From positions 297,617 through 361,616 of the forward strand of contig CAVXOL010000011.1 in the NCBI GenBank assembly GCA_963763325.1: a stretch of 64,000 nt of DNA, read 5' to 3'. The notes below the pieces were generated by a model that did no database searches, had not been told where the DNA came from, and saw nothing but the letters and a program-made list of their open reading frames with translations. Shown here in pieces: positions 55,013 to 63,594 of the stretch. The DNA comes from JBBECJ01 sp963763325. Its GTDB lineage: Bacteria; Chloroflexota; Chloroflexia; Thermomicrobiales; CFX8. The position numbers and the translations under genes are program-made. Each line of letters opens with the position of its first letter. Positions within the stretch are counted from its first letter, which is position 1.

Positions 55013-56353
55013 ATGTCGCGACGCATCGTGGCGACTGCGACTGGAGATGCGCTGATCACGACCCGGATGCCAGAGTACCGTGATCCCGAGTTTCAGAACA
55101 TGCTCAAGTTGATCCGCTCGTGCGATGTCGCCTTCACGAATATGGAAATGGTCCTCAGCAACTACCAGGGCCACCCAGTCGTCGAGTCAGGGGGTGGCAA
55201 TCTCTCAGCCCATCCGCTCGTGGCGCGTGACCTGATGCAGCTCGGATTCAACCTGACGGCGTTCGCGAACAACCACACGATGAACTATGGCGAGCACGGC
55301 TGCCTGACGACGATTGACACGTTGGCGGACCTCGGCTTCACCTGTGCTGGAGCGGGTCGTACGCTCGCCGATGCGCGCCTGCCGGTCTTTCTGGACACGC
55401 CAGCCGGCCGGGTTGGCCTGATGGGCTGCGCGTCCTCGTTTGCGCCGGGTCAGCGAGCCGGTGCTCAGAAGCACGATACTCCCGGCCGACCTGGCCTCAA
55501 CCCCCAGCGTTACGACACGCTCTACGTCGTCGATCAGGAGCACTATGATGCGGTCCGGAGGATCGCCGAGCGGACTGGCGCTGAGGAGCAACGGCAGCTG
55601 GGAATCGACATGGGCTTCCGCCAGCCGCCGAAGCGTGAGGGCGAGTTGCAGTTTGCAGAGCGCTCCTTCATCGTCGGCGAGGAATTCGGTATCAGGACGG
55701 AACCGCACGCGAAGGATCTGGAGGGCAACGCGGAATCGGTCCGTGAGGCCGCACAGGTGTCGCACCTGACGCTGGCGAGCATTCACGCCCACGAGCAGGG
55801 CAGACACAAGGACGAGCCGGCCGATTTCCTGATCGAGTTCGCCCACGCGATGGTCGATGCCGGAGCCGACATGGTCATTGGGCACGGCCCACACCTGCTG
55901 CGTGGGATGGAGATCTATAAGGGCAAACCGATCTTCTACTCGGTCGGTAACTTCATCTTCCAGCCGGAGCTCATGCGACGAATGCCGGCTGATGACTACG
56001 AAACACTGGGCTGGGAGCTGACTCAACCAGCCGGCATCATGCAGCGGCAATTGATCTCCGAGAGTAAGGCAGGCTTTGGCCGCGATCGGCGCTACTGGGA
56101 AACGGTTCTCCCGCTGTGCACGTTCGAGGATCGGCAGTTGACCGAGATTCGATTACATCCGATTACGCTTGGATTTGACGAGCCTGCGGTAGACCGTGGC
56201 ATCCCACGTCTGGCGACCGGCGATCTCGGACGCGAGATCCTCCAATCGTTCATGCAACTCTCCGAACCCTTCGGCGTCACGATCGAGGTGCGTGACGAAT
56301 ATCGGATACATCACACTTTGACATTGTCTTGTCAGTGGCCGCCACCGGCCTGA
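55013..56353 (+). CDS. CapA/PgsA-like metallophosphoesterase
   Basis: A 446-residue protein of the PGA_cap family. ATATGDALITTRMP carries the first Asp, DVAFTNMEMVLS the second region, FANNHTMNYGEHG the Asn-His pair, LASIHAHEQGRH and VIGHGPHLLRGMEIY the metal-binding His residues, and IFYSVGNFIFQP closes the domain. Capsule CapA/PgsA proteins support poly-gamma-glutamate export, but no capBC genes are present and there is no signal peptide, so a cytoplasmic phosphodiesterase is more likely. The ATG at 55013 has GGAGGG at good spacing. It is flanked on both sides by integrase remnants. Confidence 0.8.
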   Translation: MSRRIVATATGDALITTRMPEYRDPEFQNMLKLIRSCDVAFTNMEMVLSNYQGHPVVESGGGNLSAHPLVARDLMQLGFNLTAFANNHTMNYGEHGCLTTIDTLADLGFTCAGAGRTLADARLPVFLDTPAGRVGLMGCASSFAPGQRAGAQKHDTPGRPGLNPQRYDTLYVVDQEHYDAVRRIAERTGAEEQRQLGIDMGFRQPPKREGELQFAERSFIVGEEFGIRTEPHAKDLEGNAESVREAAQVSHLTLASIHAHEQGRHKDEPADFLIEFAHAMVDAGADMVIGHGPHLLRGMEIYKGKPIFYSVGNFIFQPELMRRMPADDYETLGWELTQPAGIMQRQLISESKAGFGRDRRYWETVLPLCTFEDRQLTEIRLHPITLGFDEPAVDRGIPRLATGDLGREILQSFMQLSEPFGVTIEVRDEYRIHHTLTLSCQWPPPA

Positions 56354-56558
56354 GTAACCGTCTACGGGGGCCAACGGCGGCACTGGCAAGAAACGGACCT
56401 CATATCTCGTACGATGACAGTCGGCTCGCGCACCTCAATACCGTGCTCTCATCGTTTGAGAATCTTGGAGTCACAGGCGGCGTTCTACGAATCCGATTCG
56501 CGCCCATCAGCACACAGGGTCCACGCTGGAACTAGCGAATGGGGAGCATCAATAGATC

Positions 56559-56675
56559 GTGCAGGAACGGCGCGGCCACTCCGATATCAGCATGACGCTG
56601 AACCGCTACTCACACGTCACGATGGACATGCAGCGCGATGCGGCAGATCGGTTGGCAGCGCTCCTCGAGGCGTGA
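56559..56675 (+). pseudogene. Tyrosine recombinase C-terminal fragment (39 codons)
   Basis: VQERRGHSDISMTLNRYSHV followed by TMDMQRDAADRLAALLEA is the intact extreme C-terminus of a phage integrase with its catalytic His and Tyr. Nothing integrase-like precedes it. Sequence between 56354 and 56558 shows no gene. Confidence 0.75.
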
Positions 56676-56704
56676 TGATAACTCACCCTTGAAGAGCGAC
56701 GACG

Positions 56705-56746
56705 ATGAAGACGCCACTGGCGCTTGGGCGCCAGTGGCGTCTTCAT
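56705..56746. terminator. Perfect hairpin after the TSD-repeat gene
   Basis: An 18-bp perfect stem beginning ATGAAGACGCCACTGGCG with a 6-base loop lies 16 bases beyond the stop of the minus-strand gene ending at 56763. Confidence 0.8.
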
Positions 56747-56762
56747 GATCGAGCGGAGCGGA

Positions 56763-57320
56763 TTACCGACCCGCTCGCTGCTCCGACGTGCCAGCGAGCA
56801 GTTGTGCCTGCTCGATCGCCCAGGCCTCATCGGAGGTGAGCTGAGTCATCGATGACTGCTGTGTCGCTGCCGCCTCGGCGATGAGCGACGCTTCCAGTGC
56901 CCAGCCCTCGTCCGAGGTTATCTGCCGCGTCATGACGTGAGCGTCGATCGCTCGCTCCAACTCCAGGTTCGCCTCAAACGCGAACGTCTCATCGGAGGTT
57001 AGCGCGCGAGCGTCGATCGTCCGCGCAAGATCCAGGTTGGCTTCGTAGGCGAACGCCTGATCCGAGGTCACCTGCGGCAAGCGTGCCTGCCAGCTGTCGA
57101 TCTGCGAGGCTCCAGCGACGGCTTCGAGCGTGTACAGCTGGTCCGACGTGATCTGTGGCGACGTGACGGCCTGCGTATTCGATCCGCCAGTCAGTGGAAG
57201 CGCGTCCGCCAGGGTCATCGCCGCCGCGCCAACCGCCAGGCTGCCAATCAGCCCGATTGCGACGATCGTCTGCTTGAACTGTCCGGGGCGAGTCTGTCGA
57301 ACCGTGGTTGTTGCCTGCAT
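56763..57320 (-). CDS. Membrane-anchored protein with five TSD-E repeats
   Basis: A 185-residue protein. A basic start (MQATTTVRQTRPGQFKQT) leads into a membrane helix (IVAIGLIGSLAVGAAAMTLA). From about residue 65 there are five units of the form (I/L/V)TSD-xxx-(L/Y/F/W)-xx-EA: ITSDQLYTLEA, VTSDQAFAYEA, LTSDETFAFEA, ITSDEGWALEA, LTSDEAWAIEQ, spaced 22-32 residues apart. Units two and three continue NLDLARTIDARA and NLELERAIDAHV. The repeats look helical and would lie outside the membrane. The ATG at 57320 has AAGGAG. Family not recognised. It lies downstream of the giant LuxR-type regulator on the same strand. Confidence 0.7.
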   Translation of the reverse strand: MQATTTVRQTRPGQFKQTIVAIGLIGSLAVGAAAMTLADALPLTGGSNTQAVTSPQITSDQLYTLEAVAGASQIDSWQARLPQVTSDQAFAYEANLDLARTIDARALTSDETFAFEANLELERAIDAHVMTRQITSDEGWALEASLIAEAAATQQSSMTQLTSDEAWAIEQAQLLAGTSEQRAGR

Positions 57321-57474
57321 GTCCGGTCTCCTTCTGTACTGCTGGTCGGTGGTTGCGGGCGATCCGTCTACCACGCTTGCAGCATGCGCCTCGGAAGGAG
57401 CGCGCACATCCTACGGTTCTACTAAATCGCGGCTGGAGGGTGACTAGTGGTTTCGTACTATGCCGGTCTCCCGG

Positions 57475-60400
57475 TCACTCGACGCCGTTGCGGACGGCCC
57501 ATGTCGCGACGGCGGTGCGCGAATCGAGGCCGAGCTTGTTCATGATGTTGGCGACGTGGTTGGTGACTGTGTTGGGGCTGATGAAGAGCCCGCCAGCGAT
57601 CTCAGCGTTGGAGTGACCCGCAACGATTCCGCGCAGGACATCAAGCTCGCGCGGGGAGAGGGGATGGCTCGGAGTTGCCGGATGTGACGAGATCGGCGAG
57701 GGAACAGCCGAGGCCGTGTCAAGCATCGACTCAAGAGCATCCACGCGCTCCAATGTCGGTGCCGCTCCAAGCGGGACGCAGATCGAGCGAACCTCGGCAG
57801 CCAGCGTTCTCGCCTCGTCACGCTGTCCAGCGGCGTGACGCAATCCGGCCAGGGCCAGCAACGTCAGCGCGCGCTCAAAAGGCGCGGCGCAGGCCGTTGC
57901 CAGATCGAGTGATTGCTTGAGCCACGCTTCGGCCTCTCTGTAGCGACCGGCTGCGCTGTCCAGTTCACCGAGCAACCGTTGTGCGGCGAGGACCGCGAGC
58001 GGTTGGCGCGGCTCGGCGGCGAGCTCGAGCGAACGTTCGACACGCTGCCGAGCCGCGTCGGGATCGTCGCTGGCGCGGAAGTACTCTGCCCAGAGCAGCT
58101 CGCCTTCTGGTTGGCCACGCACGTCTCCGGCCCAGGCGACCCAGCGATCACGCGTCTCCAGCCAGGCGCGTGCGGCTGCGATGTTGCCGCGACGCAACTC
58201 CAGCCGCGTGGCGACTGAGATGGTGGCGATGGCGGATGTGTAGAACACCGATCCCGGTTGCGTCTCCCGGCCGTTCGGCAGCGCGAATCGAACCTGCTGC
58301 TCGGTGATGTCTGAGTGGCCCTGTCGCTCCGGTAGGTTGAGGATCGGCTTCCACCACGAGGGATATACCCGCGCCATGGTCTCCATAATGGGGCCAAGAT
58401 CGCGAGCAAGCGTCTGCCAGTCGCCTTCAAGCATGTGCAACGAGGCGAGGAAGGACGTGCTCTGTTGTGGGTCGAAGTGGGCGTGCTGCAGCGCCATGCC
58501 AATGCGTGTCGCGATCGGACCGCGCGCGCTCAGGTCGAGCACATCGTGGACGAGCGTGATTTCCGTGAGGATGGTTGCATTGATTCCTACAACCATGTGG
58601 AAGTGGCCGATCGCTTCTTCAATCCGAACGCACGTCTCCAACAACTCACGCGCCCGTTCCACCTGACCGCGTTCCAGGTATGCCTGCCCGACACCGCTGC
58701 CCGTACCCGCAAACGACGATTCGACGGCTGCTGGCCGGGGCATGTCGGTCAGCCGTTGAAGGTGCGGCTCGCCGATCTCAAGCGCCGCGTCGAATTCTCC
58801 GGCCTCCGCCAGACAGAGCACCAGTGACCCTCGCCGGAGATCGGCCACCGACAGCAGTCCTTGCATGTCAGATCGATCATCGAGATCGCGTGCGGGAAGC
58901 ACGTCGGCCACCCAATCCGGCGCTCCCAGATGCTGAACGAACTCGGCAACCGGTATGGCGTCAAGCGCGGCAATACCCGCTCGCATCAGTCGGTTGCCAT
59001 GCCCGATGTTGCCCATGGAAGAATGGATGTGGCCGGTGTCGAACGCCACGAACGCCTGCAGGATTACATCGCCCGACTGCGCCGCCAGCTGCCTGGCCTG
59101 CTCGAGGCGCCCTATCGCAACATGAAACTGAGTGTCGCGGTACAGTCGGCCAATGCGATAGAGTAGCCAGGCTCGCTCCCCGACGCGCGCTGGGTCGTGC
59201 TCGGCCAGTTGCTCCGCCGCCGCCAGCCGCTCGATTGCCGCGCTGATGGCATAGGCGCGCTGGGCGCGGTCACCAGCGCGGACGAGCCAGTCAAACGCGC
59301 GCGGATCGCCGGATTGCTGGAAGTGGTGGGCGACCGCGTCGGGATCGGAGCGCGCCGAGGCGGCGAGGATGTCACCGACCTTGCGATGCCAACCGCGGCG
59401 GCGCAGCGAGACGAGTCCCTCGTAGAGCGTCTGGCGGATGAGCGCGTGCGAGAAGCGGAACCGTTCGCCACCCAGATCATCGATCAATCGTGCTTCGACG
59501 GCACGCTCTAGCGTCTCGGCCAGCAGCGTGTCGCTTTCCCCGCTCGCCTCCACCCAGAGATCGACCGGCACGTCGTGGCCGATGACAGCGGCGACTTCCA
59601 GCCGCCGCCGCGCGTCGTCACCGAGATGGGCCAGCCGGCGCTCAATGACCTGCCGTACCAGCACCGGCACCTGCGCCTGCCCGAGGTCGCCCAGCCGCCA
59701 GCGACCTCCGTCGCGCGCCAGCGCGCCAGCCTCGGCAAGCGCGCGTAACAACTCCCCGGCGAAGAATGGGTTCCCCTCCGCCAGGTGCTGCACGTGCGCA
59801 ACCAAGCGGGCGGCGTCAGGCTCGGCCAGGCGATAGTGCGTGGTAACGATCTCGCGCAGCGCCCGCTCGTCCAGGCGCCGCAACGTGATCGGCTGTGCGC
59901 TGGCCTCGCGCGCCAGCACCGGAAGCAGCGTAAAGAGCGGGTGCGAGCGGGTCACTTCATCGTCGCGGTATGTCGCGACCAACAGGATGGAGCGTCCAGC
60001 GAGGTTGTGGCTGAGGTGACGCAGCAGGTCAAGAGTGGCGAGGTCTGCCCAATGCAGATCTTCCAGCACCAGCATGAGTGGCCGTCGCGCAGCGGCGGCT
60101 GCGACGAAGGCGCCGGTCAATTCGAACAGCGCCGCCTGGTTGGAGAGGCCGATCAGGTTGGCGCCGGCATGCCATGGCTCGGGCAGTGGCGGTAGCTCAT
60201 CGTCTGACGGGTAGTGACGTAGCAGGTCAGTCCACGGACCGTACGGCGGGGTCGCCATGAGATCATAACAATGGCCAGTGAGCACGAGCACACCACGCGC
60301 CACTGCCAGGTTACTGAGCGCCGCGACGAGCGTGGACTTACCGATGCCGGCCTCGCCACCGATGAGCAGCAGTCCGCCCTGTCCTCTGAGCATCGCCTCG

Positions 60401-60768
60401 AGCGCGTCACCCAGCAGCGCCTGCTCGCGGTCCGGCCAGCGCAGGAGCAGAACAGGCGTGCCGGCAGCGCCCGGAGGACGCCGGACCGCGTTCCCCGGAG
60501 CAGGTTGCGTCGAACGCGACGCCACCGCCTCCGCTCGCGTTCCCAGCCGGCGCGCTCATCGCCCGACAGACCAAGCGCGTCGGCAAGCATCGCGAGGGTG
60601 TCACGCTGCGGCGCGCGGTTAACGCCCCGCTCCAGGTCGGCGATCGCCCGGACACTGACGCCGACCAGTTCCGCCAGCGCCTCCTGAGTCAAGCCCTGCT
60701 CGCGGCGCCTGCGGCGCAGGATGTCGGCGAATGACGATGTGTCTCAGCGTCCATGGTCCGGTTTCTCA
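57475..60768 (-). CDS. MalT-like ATPase/TPR/LuxR regulator with N-terminal XRE domain (frameshifted N-terminus)
   Basis: The main frame from about 60525 gives 1,016 residues. An AAA/NACHT-like ATPase has Walker A GGEAGIGKSTLVAAL and Walker B LMLVLEDLHWADL; a long TPR-like helical region and a C-terminal LuxR HTH (SPRELDVLRGIVAGHSNAEI, then SPNTVTNHVANIMNKL) follow. Upstream in a different frame lies an XRE HTH (ILRRRRREQGLTQEALAELV, SVRAIADLERGVNRAPQRDT), the usual N-terminus of this family. Joining them needs one shift near 60530 and, to reach ATG 60768, another near 60750. Either these are errors or two proteins are made; a TTG start at 60692 could give a separate XRE peptide. The ligand is unknown. 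Confidence 0.75.
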
Positions 60769-60913
60769 TTGTCGCTCTCGTGATCGTTTCCATCTTAGCA
60801 CCCACATCTTCGCCACTCCTGTGGCTCCTCCTGTCGCTTCTGTCTCGTGCGTCCCAAGCGCCGGGTTCACTGTGGAGATCGAGCAGGTGGCAGCGAGGAG
60901 AAAGGACCGCACG

Positions 60914-61494
60914 ATGCACGTCACGCATCAGGTTCGACAGCACTGGCTGGAGAAGGCGGTATCGGGGCAGTCGTCGTGGCGGTGATCGCGCTGGCCGCGG
61001 TGGGCGTCGTGGATCGAACGCCGGAACGCTCGGAGTTTGGCGCGGGCGCCGGATCGGACGTTCGGCACGGCACCGCGGCGCAGATGGACGCGGTCGACGC
61101 CGGCATGCGGCAACTGGAGCAGTGGGAGATCGAGATGCGCGCCGCTGAGCAGGACCGCGTTGCCCAGATGAACGCGATGGACCGACACCGACAGGTGCAG
61201 GAGCAGATCGAGCTTCAGTTCCCCAATGGACGCTTGGTCGATGAGGAACGCGAGGACACCGTGGCGTCACAACACTTGGCTGAAGTGTGCAGTCGTCGCG
61301 ACGCAGAGGAAGGCACGATGGCCGGACGGCGCACACATGTTCGGGCGGGATCTACAGAACGCGCTAAAACATGTCGGAACCCATTAGATGCAATGTTGTC
61401 CAGTCGTCGATTCCGCCGCAGCAGGCATCCGGCCCGCAACCTCACCACCCCACACCTACGGAGTGTGGGTGGTGGTGCCATTGGGGTCCGATGA
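60914..61494 (+). CDS. Small membrane-anchored coiled-coil protein, probable frameshift
   Basis: A GAGGAGAAAGGA site precedes ATG 60914 (MHVTHQVRQHWLEKA). A break near 60955 connects to GIGAVVVAVIALAAVGVVD, a membrane helix, then a charged helical region (MDAVDAGMRQLEQWEIEMRA, AEQDRVAQMNAMDRHRQVQE). The C-terminal limit is uncertain; the frame stays open to 61494 through Arg-rich sequence that may not be native. Its design (basic start, one helix, outside helical part) resembles the TSD-repeat protein on the other side of the regulator gene. Confidence 0.4.
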
Positions 61495-61500
61495 GGTTGC
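61436..61500. repeat. Cruciform-type inverted repeat
   Basis: Outer arms GCAACCTCA / TGAGGTTGC enclose a GC-rich stem CACCACCCCACAC / GTGTGGGTGGTG. It may end transcription before the island boundary. The stretch 61501-61689 has open frames but none I can support. Confidence 0.6.
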
Positions 61501-61689
61501 GAGCGTTTACGGACCCCTTACCATGGACTGAATGGCATGGCTCAGGTACTCCTGCTGCGTCAACCGCCGCCTGGCCAGAGGTCCGACGGCCTGGCGGGCG
61601 AGCTCGGCTACCGCCGTTTGCACCGAGTTTGCAGCCAGTTGCAAACTCGGCGCGTTTCCCTGTCTGCATGCGGAAACTGAGGACTGAGT

Positions 61690-61735
61690 ACCGAAGGTGG
61701 GACTCGAACCCACACGCCCGTGAGGACAGAGGTTT
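61690..61735 (-). tRNA. tRNA-Leu(CAA) 3' fragment, probable attachment site
   Basis: Read on the minus strand the fragment begins at the anticodon loop CTCAAAA (anticodon CAA), then the 3' anticodon strand ACCTC, a type-II variable arm TGTCC-TCAC-GGGCG, the T arm GTGGG-TTCGAGT-CCCAC and the acceptor strand CTTCGGT with discriminator A. The 5' half (acceptor, D arm, 5' anticodon strand) is absent: the upstream bases GACCGCGAA do not pair. Such a 3' half is what site-specific integration at a tRNA gene leaves at the far end of an element. Confidence 0.85.
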
Positions 61736-62000
61736 TTGAGTTCGCGGTCATAGGACTTTATCGTGGCCGTTTCAATCCTTTTTCCCTATATAAATAATAA
61801 AACCGGGCTACTTTAATTCCCGCCTCGTCCACCGAGTAGCACTGGGTATTTTGCTTTTGCTGACCAAACTGCTGACTGGTCAGCAAATGGCGCTGCTTGC
61901 CGGTCTAACTGGAGGTTCCGCCGTTCTGGCACGCTATGACGTCCCGCGTGTCGCCGTCAGGATCGAATAGAATAGTGCTGGGCATTTAGTTAACTTGTTC

Positions 62001-62021
62001 GTCTGAATTAATTAATCAGAC
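62001..62021. promoter_or_regulatory. AT-rich palindrome in the island
   Basis: GTCTGA-ATTAATTAA-TCAGAC is a perfect 6-bp stem around a self-complementary AT core. It may be an operator or replication-related site; nothing nearby settles which. Confidence 0.35.
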
Positions 62022-62167
62022 TGGTTGATATGTGAATATTAATGAGTGCATGTATTGTACTGGTATTTATTTTTGGTGCCCCGGTTCAGTGCTTTTTAAT
62101 CGCCAACGGCTGTTCAACTTATTGCGCGGAGATTACTGCCCGGCGGAGACGGCATAAAATATTCTCT

Positions 62168-62443
62168 CCGGCTGACCGGCTGCGCACCAGCATTTAAAGG
62201 GAGCGAGCGACACGGGATAGCTGCGTTGCGAGGGTGCTGTAGGGCGAATCTTTAATATCTGAGAGCTGTTTATAGGCGCGGCCATCCCGTCTGGATTTAA
62301 TCTCAGGCGTCGAGATGCGCTCTCGCGAGCGGAGCAATGTTGCGCGCAAGGGCCTAGAATTGCCTGTGGCAAAATGAAGGACTCATTCCTCATGCGTGTT
62401 GCTCTCACCCCGCAGACGGGCCTGTCGGGCCTCTCAGGGGCAT
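62168..62443. repeat. Diverged direct repeat of the island, copy A
   Basis: It shares with copy B (63019-63299) the ordered blocks CGGCTGAxCGGCTGCGCA, GGGATAGCxGCG, CTGAG..TT.TA..GCGCG, GCCTAGAAT(T/C)GCCTGT, a CATTCCTC(A/G)TGCGTGxTGCTCTC block and CTCAGGGGCAT. Spacing between blocks is kept to within a few bases. Each copy precedes a small gene. Confidence 0.7.
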
Positions 62444-62711
62444 CGTAGTAGTAACCACGCCGACATCGGGCGCGGGGGAACGCGGGCATCGAAGCGAGCA
62501 CCCACAACGTCGAGCATGGCTAGCAACGGCGACCGAGTTTATTCGGTGTTTCCGCGCTGTTGGGTCTCGGATGGAGCCGCGATGGGACACGATACACAGC
62601 GGTGCATACGCCCGTCGGGCACGCAGCGTCGCTGAACCTGTTATCATAGAGTCCTATTCGCCAGCGCATTCACGCGACATGCTCGGTGCCGTTTGGGTGG
62701 TCATCACGACC

Positions 62712-62990
62712 ATGAGGTGCCAGCAATGTCAGACGCCTGTGATGAATCCCGTTGCCTACTCTCGCTATCCCGAGGCCTGTGGACAACTCCTTGCTCTCGA
62801 TCATCACTGCAACGGTCGGACGGGATCAACCACCTACCTGCTGCGTGGGAACCGTGGCTATTTCGTCCATTATCACATCGTCGATCACACGATCTCCGAT
62901 AGTGTTCTCGCCCTCAATGCCGGTGACGCAGAATATCTCTTCGGACGCCTGCGGGTGCAGATGGTGTCTCGGGCAGGCCAATTCAGTTAA
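62712..62990 (+). CDS. Small CxxC protein of the island
   Basis: From ATG 62712 (MRCQQCQTPVMNP) the product has 92 residues with a C-x-x-C pair, then EACGQLLALDHHCNG, which could complete a four-Cys zinc site. A mixed alpha/beta remainder ends RLRVQMVSRAGQFS. The frame is open from 62571 and ATG 62679 is an alternative; no convincing ribosome site marks either. Family not recognised. Confidence 0.45.
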   Translation: MRCQQCQTPVMNPVAYSRYPEACGQLLALDHHCNGRTGSTTYLLRGNRGYFVHYHIVDHTISDSVLALNAGDAEYLFGRLRVQMVSRAGQFS

Positions 62991-63018
62991 GCCGATGGGT
63001 TCCACCATCGCGGTACTG

Positions 63019-63299
63019 CGGCTGATCGGCTGCGCACGCAAATATAAACACCTCCCAGCATCGCAGGGATAGCCGCGTGATGAGAGCGCTCAGGTGCCAT
63101 GTTTTATATACCTGAGCGCATTTTATTAGCGCGTCGATCCCCTTTGATTTTAATCACTGGCGGGAGAATAACTCACCCCGTTGTAGAGCAACACGTAGCA
63201 TGAACGCCTAGAATCGCCTGTAGCGAAAATAAGGTGTCATTCCTCGTGCGTGCTGCTCTCGCCTCGTAGCGGGGCTGTGTAGCGCGTCTCAGGGGCATG
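63019..63299. repeat. Diverged direct repeat of the island, copy B
   Basis: This is the counterpart of copy A, 851 bases downstream, beginning 29 bases after the CxxC gene. The best-conserved block is GCCTAGAATCGCCTGTAGC. 63300-63388 is a spacer with no gene. Confidence 0.7.
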
Positions 63300-63388
63300 C
63301 TAACGATAGCTGGGCGAATAATAGACGGGCCAGCGACGAGCTACTATCGGCTCACGCGACATCTAACATCTAAATGAGGGAGTAAGGT

Positions 63389-63581
63389 ATGACCAGTACA
63401 TTTAGAGAGAGATGACAGGCTGCCACGGAGATTAAAGCGCCGCGAGCCGCTGCCCGAGGGACTTTATGATTTTGATGCCAATGGGCCGTTGCTCACCGCT
63501 GCGGACGAGGAGCTTTTAGACAGCATCTGGGCGCAGATCGCGCGCAGAGGCAGCAGCAGGATGACGACGATTAAATGCTGA
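63389..63581 (+). pseudogene. Small island gene interrupted at an (AG)4 tract
   Basis: ATG 63389 has GAGGGAG seven bases upstream. The frame reads MTSTFRER and stops at TGA. With one more AG unit the frame would continue DDRLPRRLKRREPLPEGLYD, FDANGPLLTAADEELLDSIW and end at 63581, about 64 residues. The downstream part has a normal acidic/amphipathic composition. It resembles small antitoxin-like or phage accessory proteins in size only. Confidence 0.4.
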
Positions 63582-63594
63582 GGGATCAACCAGA

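Noticed and set aside
61507..61713. 68-codon minus-strand frame beginning inside the tRNA fragment
   Set aside because: Its first residues are translated tRNA sequence; no start signal. The later part (AANSVQTAVAELARQ) looks protein-like, but the evidence is too weak.
62133..62507. 124-codon minus-strand frame in the island
   Set aside because: It lies across direct-repeat copy A, and the frame is not kept in copy B.
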